From: Podospora pseudoanserina
Taxonomy: Eukaryota; Ascomycota; Sordariomycetes; Sordariales; Podosporaceae
Assembly (NCBI RefSeq): GCF_035222485.1
Contig: NC_085924.1
Location: forward strand, 1,860,001 to 1,924,000
Direction: 5' to 3'
Length of the DNA stretch: 64,000 bases
The notes below the pieces were generated by a model. That model was given only the letters and a program-made list of their open reading frames with translations. It was not told the origin of the DNA and made no database searches. Positions 9,535 through 20,344 of the stretch are shown piece after piece (the first letter of the stretch is position 1; each line of letters opens with the position of its first letter). The position numbers were made by a program, and so were the translations under genes.

Positions 9535-10429
9535 ATGATGAAGTCAAAGCGCTCGAGAGCAGCGACCAGCCCCATCGAGGTTGCCAATCGCAAGACTGAT
9601 GAAGAGTTTATTGCTGACTATTTGCTTCCTGAGTGAGCAATCCTCTCTCATTTCTCTCTCCAACATTAATAGCCCTATCAGCCCTTCAAAGTTGTTTGAT
9701 CTCCCCAAGACAACATGCAACTTGAATCACCGTCGGGGATTTTCTCTTCTTTTGCACACCCACCCCCACTGACATAAGACCCAGCAACGCCAAGGAATCC
9801 TCCTGGGTGACAGCCTGGACTCACCCAAGGACGGGAGCCAAATACACAATCAGCTTGGCACAACCGGCAAACCTCAAACAAGAAGATCTCGATGCTTGTT
9901 TTGACCTTCTTGTCGAAACAAGCAAGAAGGACTATGAGAATTCGGCAGGGAGGTGGCACCCGGACAAAAAGCTCAACGAAATGAGGTCTCCAGAACTGAG
10001 GTATGTCCTTGTCAAGGAGGAAGAGACTGGCAAACTTCGGGGTTTCACGTCTTTGATGCCGACTTACGAGGAGGGAGAACCGGTGGTGTATTGTTATGAG
10101 GTTCATCTGAAGCCAGATCTGCAGGGGTGTGTATTGTTCACTCTGTATTCGAGGCTGGGATGTGGTGTTGATCTAACATGCTTATGAGGACCGGGTTGGG
10201 ATCTTTACTGATGAGCTTCCTTACGGCTGTTGCTGTTAATTTGCCGCCGATAACCAAGGTTATGCTCACTTGTTTCTTGTCCAACGCTCGTGGGTTGGCG
10301 TTTTATAGGAAGCTTGGGTTTGAGAGGGATGACATCTCCCCTGTGCCGAGGATTCTACGGGGGAAGGTGATCGAGCCGGATTATTTGATTATGAGCAAGA
10401 GGATAAGGCCGGATTCTGAGTCTAACTAA
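9535..10429 (+). CDS. NAT4: N-alpha-acetyltransferase NatD (NAA40), acts on histone H4/H2A N-termini
   Basis: NatD acetylates the alpha-amino group of Ser1 of histones H4 and H2A. Exons are 9535-9632, 9785-10126 and 10189-10429 (226 aa). The start is the first of two adjacent ATGs (MMKSKRSRAATS). Family marks include an N-terminal basic tail, DYLLPDNAKESSW, the ENSAGRWHPDKKLNEM segment with the WxxxKK-like contact region typical of NAA40, YCYEVHLKPDLQG (the VHL strand before the acetyl-CoA loop), TGLGSLLMSFL (the acetyl-CoA pyrophosphate loop) and SNARGLAFYRKLGF (the GNAT C-terminal helix). The first intron (152 nt) is long for this window. It is probably nuclear or cytosolic. Recognition rests on the whole chain of motifs. 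Confidence 0.88.
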
Positions 10430-10791
10430 AAGCCAGACAAACTTACATCGCGCTAGCTAGGCATCTTCTTTTCGGCGGTTGAAAACGCTTGACTGTCAGC
10501 CTCACCCCTGCATGTTGATGGGCAGGCCATCTGGTCTTGGCTAAACTCCGATTCCTGTCTTCACCCTCAAATCACCATTCGGGCAGTCACTTTCTTTAGC
10601 AGATAAAATAGCGGCAGCATGGAGCAATGCTGGTGTCACGACACAGAAGGATGTAATCCATGCCAGATCTCAGATCATCCTCCCGAACCACACCCAGTCG
10701 AGAGTTTTACACGCAATATATATCAACCCTGCCATCCTCCCTCTTCGGCCCTCTCATCGATCTCCGTCAAATCCACCACCGCATTAACACC
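10430..10791. other. Intergenic between NatD and the PLAC8 gene
   Basis: Two plus-strand genes flank this 362-bp stretch. A CAGATAAAATAGCGG motif near 10600-10614 could serve as a TATA-like element about 190 bp before the PLAC8 start; nothing else stands out. Confidence 0.4.
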
Positions 10792-11431
10792 ATGTCGACC
10801 ACCCCAGACCAGACACACGCTCCCCCCCAAGACGAGGCCAAACCCCTCCCTACCTCGACGACCACCTCAGAATGGGAAACACCCCTCATCCAATGCTTCC
10901 CCTGCGGCCTCTTCTGGAAAGCAATCGCCTGCCCATGCATTTGTACATCCCCCCTTCCCCTCTCCCCCCTATCCCCTTTCATCACCACCCCTTAACATTT
11001 TTTCTTTTTCTTTTTGTGCTCTAGTCTACGGCCAAACAGCCCAGCGCCTCCGAGACCCTAACCTCCCTGCCGAAGAAAACAACGCCGATTGCAAGGACTT
11101 TGCTGTGAATAATGTCCTCCTGTCGATGTGTTTCCTGCAAGTCTAACCCCTCCCCCCTAACATGTAATGTCGGTGTTAATACGAGGAGGGTAGTGACATC
11201 ATGAAACATCGCGCAGAAATCAGAAAGAAGTACAGCATCCCTGGCAGCGAGACAAAAGACTGTTTGGTGTCTTGCTTTTGCTGCTCGTGCGCTGTGATGC
11301 AGCATGATGGGGAGTTGAGGGGACGGCAGGAAAAGGAGGGGATTAGGGTTGGGTATAAGAGTCAGGCGGGGATGGTTCTGCCTGGTGGTGGGGAGCGGCG
11401 GCGGGAGGGTTGGGGTGAGGTGGTGCAGTAG
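10792..11431 (+). CDS. PLAC8-family cysteine-rich membrane protein
   Basis: PLAC8 proteins are small Cys-rich membrane-associated proteins; fungal relatives are linked to cell size, metal tolerance or calcium handling, so a specific role here is not known. The start is ATG 10792 (MSTTPDQTHAPP). The modelled exons are 10792-10942, 11025-11140 and 11189-11431 (169 aa). The domain runs from EWETPLIQCFPCGLFWKA through ACPCIFYGQTAQRL and DCKDFAVNNVLL to RAEIRKKYSIPGSETKDCLV and CFCCSCAVMQHDGEL, the classic PLAC8 order (CPC...G, then R-x-x-R-xx-Y-xx-x-G, then the Cys cluster). The second intron is uncertain: I used GTCTAA at 11141 and GAG at 11188 because they keep the frame. Confidence 0.75.
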
Positions 11432-11808
11432 TGAGGGGGGTGAAAAGGGACTGTTTGGATCGTGATGATGTTTGTTTATATGTTGGGTTTGCTCTTACTG
11501 TCAGCTTTGGAGAGGCTGTGACTTGTTGGGGCAAGATGCAATGTAATGCAAGTGTTTACTGTTCCGCATCTTCTTCAGAAACTCAGCGAGGGACTGCCCA
11601 AGAAAAGATGTTACGTGGGTGTATTGACCTGGCGCTGGGGTTTGAGACTGTTGATATGCGGAAGACTTCAAACGCTCCCTGGGGGCTATTAGAAAAGAAA
11701 TGGTCCGTAGAAAAAGGACAATCAATGGCTGTTGATATTGTGGTGAGCAAAAGGAGGTAGGAACAAAAAGTGGGGTCCCGTGTAACCTGATGGAACCAGA
11801 AAAATACT
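11432..11808. other. Intergenic, 3' of the PLAC8 gene and of tRNA-Asn
   Basis: The plus-strand frame 11431-11760 has no family features. I see no gene. Confidence 0.45.
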
Positions 11809-11882
11809 CTCCTCCGGGAAGGCTCGAACTTCCAACCTCCTGATTAACAGTCAGACGCGCTAGCCAATTGCGCCACAGAGGA
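11809..11882 (-). tRNA. tRNA-Asn (anticodon GTT)
   Basis: A 74-nt cloverleaf is readable on the minus strand. The acceptor stem is TCCTCTG with CGGAGGA (one G-U pair), the D arm contains GGCGCAATTGGCTAGCGC, the anticodon loop CTGTTAA gives GTT, and the T arm is GGAAG TTCGAGC CTTCC. No intron. A T-poor 3' flank follows. Confidence 0.95.
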
Positions 11883-12221
11883 TTATGTTGTTGATAAATT
11901 GCTGTTAATATCAGCTTATATGGTTGTGAATGTATTCTGCTTGGAGTGACAGACAGCTCGGAGGCTTGCCAGGCGCCTGGAAAGAAAGTACTGGCAACAG
12001 TATATAATATCTGTCAGATAATATTCTACTATCAGAAAAGAATGTAGGTAGTTGCAGTTGATCTGGTCCTAAGATGCTTTTGCTTGACAGTAGAAGTAAA
12101 ATCCTGCAGCATGTCAACGTTCCTCACCACAGCAGGTACCCCGGACCTTGTCTCGCTGCAACCCTCTACTGCCTCGGAAAGCCTTGAAGCTTTTATGAAG
12201 GCCCTCATTCCATCCAAGCGC
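11883..12221. other. Intergenic between tRNA-Asn and the membrane-protein gene
   Basis: Somewhat AT-rich; I see no gene. Confidence 0.45.
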
Positions 12222-14285
12222 CTATCCACTGACGTTCAAATACATCCAAGGATTGACGGCCCCCGACCGTTCGTCGCTTTGCCAGTTGAAGTGATGGTTC
12301 TCTTCCCTCAAAGACGTCCCATTGCTACCCGTCGTTCCCGAAGCAGAGGATTGCGATCCCAAGGTTTGAGTAGGCTGCTGTCTATGCAAGATACCATGCT
12401 CCCTTCTCAACCGTTCCATCTTGATCCGTCTGATAGCTCGGCTACCTCTCACCACGCGGTGGAAGAATAGAAATATGTGAAGACCTGTAAGTGCCGTCAC
12501 AGTTTCTCGAAAAAAAAAGTACATCTGAACCAAGAAACCAACAAGAAAGAGGAAGGCAGCTACGACAACGACACCGATGTAGCCCTGGACTTCTCTTCTA
12601 GAGAAGTCAATTAGGTCAATGGGTTGGGTGATGTAATCCTTGACATCCAGAATAGACCTCTGCTTTTGTCTGGGTTTCTTCTGCCAGATTCGTATTAGCC
12701 TTATTGCAATTTTTCTTGGGGGAATAACATACCTTAGCCCTCTCAGGTACTATAGCTCGCTCTAATTCTACGGTGTTGACACGCCGTGTAGGACGAGAAC
12801 GCGAGTCCTCATTTTGGGACGAGAAGCCCGTGTTTGTGAAAGACCGCATGGGCAGCCCTGGACCGGTGCCCAAATCAACCTCTGAGTCTAAACTGCCTGA
12901 ATCGCTACGTGAGAGATTCTCTGGCGATGCCGTGTTCAGTGAGGAACTCACTGAAGCCGATTGTCTTCGACGAGTGCGTGACGCTGCAATAGGGGAGCGC
13001 TGATAAGTTCTCGTTCTCATCGACAGGTATGGAGTTGACCGAAAATTCCCAACTTACAAGACTTGATACCCAGAGCAGTTAGAGCATAGCTGACGAGAAG
13101 AATGACTGGCAGGACCTGGCCAAATTTCCACTCCAGAAGTGGCGTAATATCGACGCCTCCGTGAGTAAGCGAGGTGATAAGGTCAGTGATCGCTAAAGCA
13201 AACCAGAATGTACAGAGGAAAAGATCGTAAATAATGGAGTTCTGCAGCTCGATGACCACATCAAAGCCAACATTGGCAAAAACCGCCCATAGGAGTCTTG
13301 CTGCTGAAATTTGGCCTGACCTCCTCTTGTTGATGGTTGTGGTGAGGGAGGTAAACCGTTTGAGGGAACTCGCTTGATTCTTTTCTTGCATTTCCTCCAG
13401 GGACTTTTCAATATCATTTTGGGCTCCTGGACATCCATGCAGCTTTTCCAAAACCGCCAGAACCCATGAGCTGATTGGTTTCCGACGAGCATCAGAACCG
13501 GAGGGCAACCGGGGAGCCACATCGGTGACAATGGATTGATAGTAGTTAACGCTCAGTGTCAACACGAGGCAAAACCAATCCCACAGGTATTCAAAGTCTG
13601 AGCCAGTCCGTGGCCAAGAGATGTTGCAGGCTGCAAGTGAAGCGTTGTCATACTCCCATGTACTGTACTGCAGATATTTGCAGACTAAAATGCCAGTAAG
13701 GCCCAGAATCATTAGCGATACCCGTAAATTTCTCTGAGCCTTCGTGCTCTCCTTGAAAGGAAATCTTAGAACTGTCAGTGTTGCCAGGTGCACAGTACAG
13801 CACAAGTAAGCCAGGTCGCAAGCAACATGAAATGAGAACATCGATATCGAACAGATCTGGGAATAGATGGCGATGATTAATCCGAATCCAGTCAAAAGCA
13901 TCTGATCGTTGACCAGGAGAATGAAGCCTTGATAACCGGAGACTTCAGATGTTGCAGTCCATGCGGATGCAGACCGTGACGGTCCGCGCTTGAACCAAGA
14001 CAAGGCCATATCATCGATACAGTTGTATTGATGTTGCGGAATGCGAATCTTGATCCATGCCAACAAGAAGGCAATTATCGCTGCTACTGATGGAAGGATG
14101 AACGAGAGAAGGATCTGCAAGGACACTTGTTAGCCAAGGTCTGAACCTAAGAATGCATTCAGGGGGGATGTTTTACTTGCCCCAATACCGGCGATATCAG
14201 GATCGGTGATGTCGTCGTCGGCAACACTGGTGCTCTCGGAGCATTCAACATCCTTGCCACACAGACTAGGGGTAAATGAGACCAT
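12222..14285 (-). CDS. Multi-pass integral membrane protein of unknown function (622 aa)
   Basis: Four exons: 14285-14181, 14114-13058, 12983-12733 and 12677-12222. The lengths close into one 622-aa frame. Exon 1 ends in DPDIAGIG, a motif that I recall at the start of a large family of uncharacterised fungal membrane proteins. It is followed by six or more hydrophobic helices (ILLSFILPSVAAIIAFLLAW, LLTGFGLIIAIYSQI, LSVNYYQSIVTD and others). A cytoplasmic linker carries EKSLEEMQEKNQ. A long Ser/Arg-rich tail (exon 3) precedes one more helix (GVVVVAAFLFLVGFLV). The first intron (14180-14115) begins GCAAGT, a GC-AG intron; no GT donor nearby keeps the frame. Function is unknown. Confidence 0.75.
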
Positions 14286-15347
14286 GGCATCGTCTGGTAT
14301 GGAGTTTATTTCAATAAAACAACAGTCCTGCTCCAAATGTAACAATCCTGGCGATTGAAGCCATTTAAGTCGATCCAAGGTGATAGGCTATGAATCTCAT
14401 GAGCAAATAAAGACCGGGTTTTCCGGCCTAGACCGTGGTCTCGCCGCAGCCTGGTCGGTGCCAGCTGTACGCTGCAGCAGCCGCCTGTATTTCGTATGCA
14501 ACGTTTCCAATGATTCCTGGTGGCGGCCAGTAGGAGCCCATTGAAGCCCCAGTAGGTCTTCGCGCCTGTGGTGACAGAAGCTTCAGCTAGGACACAGCCT
14601 CATATTTGCAAAACATGGGAAATGGTTTCTCGTACTTCAGGGCCTTTGGGAATGGCAGATAAGCGGTGCTAAGGCACACGGCGAGCGGCACTGGGGCTCT
14701 GTTAGAAAGCAAGTCAATATTTGTGATCTATTCCAATGCGTGCTCTGAAAGATTACATGGGCACCTGTCGTGGACAGACTGACAGGCTCCAGGCGCCCGG
14801 CCATTGGGACAGCTGAGGGCGCAGCGAGAACAGGAAAGGATGAGAGCTGGCGAGATGCTGGCATGGAGGTCAAAAGTGGGGATGTCGCTGTCAAAGCAGG
14901 GACTTGAACGGGCGGGTCCCGGAAAACAAGCCGAAAAGCTTGGTTGAACCAAGAGGGTCAAACAGAGGCTACGTGACGTCACCCAGATCCCGGAGAAGGA
15001 GATGTTTGGACACCGACTGTTCCGATGAGCCGGTGACTTTGTGCCCCTTCCGCGACTGCAGAGCGCCAGATCTTCGCTACAGGCAGATCGTGGGCTATGC
15101 CCGAAGCCACAGTTATAGCCGTGTTATTTACCCTCGACAACTCGGTCGACTTTGGGTCTCAGCCCCGCTCACATCATCTTGACGGAAACGGCAGCGTGTT
15201 AGCGCCCAGCCTCCCGGATACTCCGTACGCTTTGCTGGTCGCCTGACGCTTTTATGCTGAACAACAACTTCAACCGCTCACACATTTTAAACAATATCAC
15301 CAGCCCATGCTCGTGTGTCGCGCGACAGCAACAGCCCAAACTCCTCC
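14286..15347. promoter_or_regulatory. Divergent intergenic region: membrane protein / C2-domain protein
   Basis: This 1.06-kb stretch lies between two outward-facing genes. The frames inside it are short and have no protein-like features. Near the right end it contains an upstream ORF (15307-15453) that overlaps the C2-gene start. Confidence 0.45.
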
Positions 15348-15453
15348 ATGTCAGCTCCTCCCGATCAAGCGACGGTCGATGCCCCGCCTAAGCGCAATGG
15401 CACGACAACCTCTGCGCTGCTCGAGAAGTACGCGAAGCAGAAGGAGAGGATAA
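15307..15453 (+). promoter_or_regulatory. Upstream ORF overlapping the C2-gene start codon
   Basis: The ATG at 15307 opens a 48-codon frame ending in TAA at 15451. It runs past the main ATG (15348) in another frame. If the mRNA leader includes 15307, ribosomes that use it cannot reinitiate at 15348. The transcript start is unknown. Confidence 0.4.
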
Positions 15454-17466
15454 AAACAAAGACAGGCCCTCCAGGCGGATTCGATCCCACGCCTCTGCCA
15501 GACGCGCCGCCTGGCTACACTGTCAAGTTCACCTTCTATCGCGCCTTCCACCTCCCAATTGCCGATCTGCATCTCCACTCCTCAGACCCCTTCATCTATG
15601 CGACATTGTTGCATGCCGCGCCGACAAGACACAAGGAAGACCCCGTCTTGACCCGACGAACGCGAACACTGAGGAGAACCACCGAACCAGAATGGAGGGA
15701 AGAGTGGATTGTGGCCAACGTTCCAGCGTCGGGATTTGCGCTTAAGTGTCGCCTGTACGACGAGGATTGGCCAGATCATGACGATAGACTGGGCAATGTT
15801 ACCGTTAGAGTCCCGCATGTCAGTGAGGACTGGGAAGGATTTGGACCTGAGGGCAAGATATTTGAGGTCAAGAAGCGCTCCGGCAGCCGCAGAGCTTACT
15901 TCGTCCACGGCATCAGGTCGGTATTCTGCCGCAATGTCCCACTGACACCAAGATTGCAGCTTGGGATCGAGGTGTTGGGAAAGTCGGACCCTCCGCATGC
16001 CCAGGTTTATACCGTTGGTCCAACCCACTGGGTGAAGCACTACAGCCCAATGATTGGGTGGGTAACCGGTGTCAAAGTCAACAAGGACGCGGACAACGAC
16101 GCGACGTCTTCTATCCACTCGAAAAAGAGTCGTCGCACAAAGAAGTTTGAGTGGGTTTCACCTTATTGCCTGCTGGATCTACACATGGACGCTGATAACT
16201 TGCAGCTTCCAAGCAAACGAGATACAACTCGCCGGGCCTGTACCGCCCAAGCTCTACCACCGCTATGTCGAGTTCCGCCCCATGATCGGCCGCATGTTCT
16301 CCTCCAAAGGCTTACGCGGCCGGATTCTCAATGCCGTCCTTCACAAACAGCATCACCGAGTCTACAACTTTGACTCCAGCACCGAATACGGCAACTTTGA
16401 AGCTTGCAGCGAAGAGGCTTCTCTCCAGTTTCTCAAGATGGTCCACTTTGACGAAGGCGGCCGCATCTTTACATATGTCATTACTCTTGACGGCCTGATG
16501 CGCTTCACCGAGACAGGCAAGGAATTCGGCATCGATCTTTTGTCGAAACACTCGATGCACAGCGACGTGGCCACGTACATAGCCTGCTCGGGCGAGTTCT
16601 TCATCCGGCGTCTCGCTCACCCGCGCAAGTCACACCATCGCCATCACAGCCACGTCTCCTCGGGCGAATCCTCGTCTACTCAGGCCCCAACCCCACCGAC
16701 GCATCCGCCCAACGAAAACATTGGCGATGGGCCCCCCAAGTCACCCCCACCACCCAAGCCTCAGCTTTACCAGCTGATCATTGACAATGACAGCGGGACG
16801 TATCGTCCGGACAAGTCGGTCTTGCCAGATTTGCAGAAATTCTTGGAGAGGAATTTACCTGGGATGGAGATCAAGGCTATGCACTGCGACGAGGAGGAGC
16901 TGAAGAAGATGAAGAAGATGCAGATGGAGATCAAGAAGAAGGAGGGTCCGGCTGTGAGGATGGTGCTGAACCGGAGCCCGAGCAGCTCGAGTTTTAGCTC
17001 GGATGATGAGTCGAGATTGGGGGATTTGGCGAATTTGGGGGATGATGATGATGATGAGGGGGGGGGGTTGGGGTTGAGGAGTAAGAAGGAGAGGGCGTTT
17101 GATCTTGTGCAGGAGCCGCAGAGGTGGAGGGAGGTTATTGGGTACCCGAAGAAGAGGAAGACGGGGGACCTGGAAAAGGGGAAGGGGTTGGATGGGGCGG
17201 GTGATGAGGATGAGAAGGTTGGTGGGAAGGTTAGGAAGGAGGAGGAGGAGGAGGAGGAGGGGGTTAAAGAGGGTGGGGATGGTAAGGCTGAGGGAGATGT
17301 TAAAGGGCATGGGGGAAAGACAAAGGTTGATGGGGATGTGAAGGATCTTAGTGACTCGAAAGAACAGGACGAGAAGAGGGAGGAAAAGAGCGGCGATACT
17401 GAAGGTAATGGTAGCGGTAATGGTAATGGTGATGCCGCAAGTTCAGGGGTTGAGACCAAGGCGTGA
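15348..17466 (+). CDS. C2-domain protein with a long acidic low-complexity tail (687 aa)
   Basis: Exons are 15348-16150 and 16206-17466. The frame is open upstream only to a GTG, so ATG 15348 (MSAPPDQATV) is used. A C2-like beta-sandwich begins at YTVKFTFYRAFHLP and includes SDPFIYATLL, TEPEWREEWIV and LKCRLYDEDWPDHDDRLGNV. These resemble the calcium-binding loops and the strand-5 DEDxxxxDDxLG motif of C2 domains, which bind membranes. Downstream, PPKLYHRYVEFRPMIGRMF and RIFTYVITLDGLMRFTETGKEFGIDLLSKH form a second conserved block seen in filamentous ascomycetes. The last ~200 residues are very rich in Glu, Lys, Asp and Gly with short repeats. It is likely a peripheral membrane protein; its function is unknown. 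Confidence 0.78.
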
Positions 17467-17779
17467 GATGCTGGTCTAAACGAGAAGGACAATGACTTGA
17501 CGATATAGATACCTCATTTTTGCTTAGCCGGGCAGGGCAGGATTAGGGCCGATGGCGTCCGGAGTTTGGGTTGGTTTATGGCATCATGGTCAGGGCATTG
17601 ATGATTCCCAGTTGGGTTAGCGAGCGTTTTGTTTGTATTTCTGCTTCTCTGCTCTATATTGCTGAAAGTCTAGATTTCATTTAATCCCACCATTCGCCAG
17701 CTTCACTCTTGCCGACAGTCTTATATGGAGGCCTCTCCTACAAGCACAGTTTCTTTTTCCTATTCAGTGTTATGCTCAC

Positions 17780-17815
<36 letters not shown>
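17467..17815. other. Convergent 3' intergenic: C2 gene / NUDIX gene
   Basis: The 3' flanks of two converging genes; it holds a (TC)16 microsatellite at its right end. Confidence 0.5.
17783..17814. repeat. (TC)16 dinucleotide microsatellite
   Basis: An uninterrupted TC run immediately downstream of the NUDIX stop codon. Confidence 0.95.
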
Positions 17816-17817
<2 letters not shown>

Positions 17818-18659
17818 ACAAACTATTTGGTGGCGATAAAGGCATCTCCGGTCGTGATGGCGGCGTCTCGGTCCCGGATGCTTCCATAACCCCCACGCTA
17901 CCTACCTCGAAGGTTTTGGGACTTGACAGCTGTGAGTCTTTTTGTGGTGGGTCTTGGCAAGCCACCGCAGCATTCATCCCAACGTCCATGTCGTCCATCG
18001 CGGAGGCTGCCAAGGCGAGGTCGATGCCCCGTTGGAGGACCTGGGCGTCTAGACCACCACCATCCATGGTCAGTATTTGGTGGTGTGGTGTGGTGTGGTG
18101 TGGTGTGGTTACGGGATTGTGCAAGTTCAAACTCACAAGCATGATTAACCATCATCCCGGGCCCCTCCTCAAAACCTACCCACAGGGCCTCGAACTGCTC
18201 ATCAGACATTTGCGTCTCTTTGGCCAGGGGGAGAGTGCTGTCCCCGATGGCTACATACCAGAGGACTATAGCGAGGGCGCCGTTCTTCTTTTGGGGGTGC
18301 TGCATTAGGGCGATGGGCTCGGTGAGGCGGGCGGTGTTGGGGAGGAGGACGTCGCCGGAGGGGTCGAAGCGGGCTTTTTGGAGCTGGGGGTTGTGTGTGG
18401 AGGTGGAGGAAGGGGGGGTGCAGCGGGTTGATAAGGGGACGGGGAAGAGGGTGGCGGTGCAGCCTGCTTCTTCGTAGGTTTCGCGGATAGCGGTTACCTC
18501 GAGGGGTTCGGACCAGTCTTTGCGGCCGCGGGGGAGGTAGTAGGTTTTAGAGGTGAGGTCGTGGATGATGAGGACTTTGCGGGCGGGGAGGTCGACGGTT
18601 ATGGTGCCTGAGGCGAGGTAGAAGTCGGAGGAGAAGGTTACTTTCCAGGGGGGGGACAT
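17816..18659 (-). CDS. NUDIX hydrolase
   Basis: NUDIX enzymes cleave nucleoside diphosphates linked to another group. Exon 1 (18659-18137) starts at MSPPWKVTFSS and carries the NUDIX box GRKDWSEPLEVTAIRETYEEAG, given here as GRKDWSEPLEV followed by TAIRETYEEAG, which fits Gx5Ex7REUxEExGU with Thr at the U position. It is preceded by YYLPRGRK as in ascomycete diphosphoinositol/ADP-ribose-type hydrolases. Intron 18136-18049 contains a TGTGG pentamer repeat. Exon 2 (18048-17816) ends in PPNSL and has a helical segment (QVLQRGIDLALAASAMDD) plus a Ser/Pro-rich tail. The substrate is not deducible. Confidence 0.85.
18079..18109. repeat. TGTGG pentamer repeat in the NUDIX intron
   Basis: About six tandem units of TGTGG lie near the acceptor side of the 88-nt intron; length variation could alter splicing. 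Confidence 0.85.
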
Positions 18660-20344
18660 GATGGGGATGGGGAGGGGGGGAGATGAAGGTGTGGATGTGG
18701 GAGGTTTGAAGATTGTGAAGTGTGAGAGATTGAAGACTGTGAGAGGCTTTGGAAACTGTGAGAGGGCCGAGTAAATGGCGTTGAGCCTTGGTGTTAATGG
18801 TTGATATTAGAAAAGAAAGGTAAGGTCAAGCACATGAGAGCGGTGAGTTTGCCCATACAAAGTCCAGAGTAGGCAGGTGTAAGTGATCCGACCTGTGGGC
18901 AATATCGTGACGACAAGGTATCTTATACCCCAACACCTTCTCTTGTTGGTTTCCCCAGGATAGGTACTATCATAGGTAAGGCAAGGTAACATTGAAGTTC
19001 CCGGAACCATGGTGTGAAAATCAGATCACCTTTGTTGGCTGAAAGGGGCTAGGGCTACCTGGTTCTGGACCTGCCAAACTAAGGAGCGCACGACACACAC
19101 CTTTGATGACCAAAAAGCACCCCACCACAAGATCTATATCGCTTCCCCATTCGTATGTTCACCGACGATGATAGGTGACAAATTATCTCCCTGTGCATAA
19201 GGTGACAGGTAAACACCATGAATCTAGGGCGCTGCAGTCCTTCCCAGCTCCTGGAATCTCATCTGATCACTAACTGCAACGGTTCAACCAGTTATGCCTT
19301 TGCTAGATCCTCCGAGACACCACGGATGACGTCCTCAGCCGTGTTCTCTGTCGCCTTGGCTGATACCTAGATCGGTGATAGCTCCGGCTGAATGAGGTGG
19401 CATATCTGGTCAGATCCCCGTTGACCTTTTTATCAAGCAAAAGCAAGGGGTTCCGGGAAACCTGAGGGATTTCATGATCGGATTTCCGATCTGGCGTGCT
19501 ATTGGAGAGTTTGGGTGATCACAGCAGCAGAATGGGAAAAGCAAACATGATTTTTTTTTTGGGCCGCGCAGCAATGAGCCGCACTTTGGATGACTGTCAA
19601 GACGGAGGTTTCCGAGCGTGCTGGCTGCAGGTTGGAGGATTTAAAGAGGGTCGGTGAGCAGCTGGAGACGGCACTTCACAGATGAAGGTTTACGGGAAGA
19701 GAGGTAGTATAGGTAGGTATATATGCTTGATACTCTCTTGATGGATCGTCGCTAAGAGCACGTAGGTATACACGACTAGGTTACACTGCCCCTTTCAGAC
19801 CCAATTTGGCTGCATCATTGTGAATGCGGGGTTCGGGACCGAAAAAGTGGTGACTTTGATCTGATAGGAGGGGTTTGGTGCTGTTGGACATATCCTGTGA
19901 TAGTTATCAGTGTAGGTATGAAATGAAGTCAGTCAACGGGGCACAAACACATTCCATCTGATGATGTATCTATCTCCTTTAACTTTCTCGAGTCTCTCAT
20001 CAAGTCTGTCATTGTCTGATGTTGAAAGCTCCCCGCCAAAGAGCCAACGTTGAGGCTTGGCATGGATACCACCTACCCACAGTACCTATTCATCCGAGAC
20101 CCTGAATTGATACTGATACTGGTCCAAGACATACCTGATTAAAGAAGATATCCCCAAGAAAAGACCTTGTGCTCACTGACACCAGATCGTATCGTTCAAC
20201 ACGTGGGAGATCCGAGGGCAGCATCCGGGACATCCTGACAAAGATATGCAGGGATGGCCCTGACCAGGCGATCAGCCAAACGATCTGGGGATTCCAAAGC
20301 CTTGGCAGCACTCCTTCTGGAAGCCAATGCCGGGGCCGACGCGA
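18660..20344. other. Intergenic 1.7 kb: divergent upstream region of NUDIX and kinase genes
   Basis: Read on both strands. Frames are shorter than 75 codons and unlike proteins. Several short GTAGGTA-type stretches (about 19705-19725) and an oligo-T tract (19550-19560) are present. I see no RNA gene. Confidence 0.5.
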
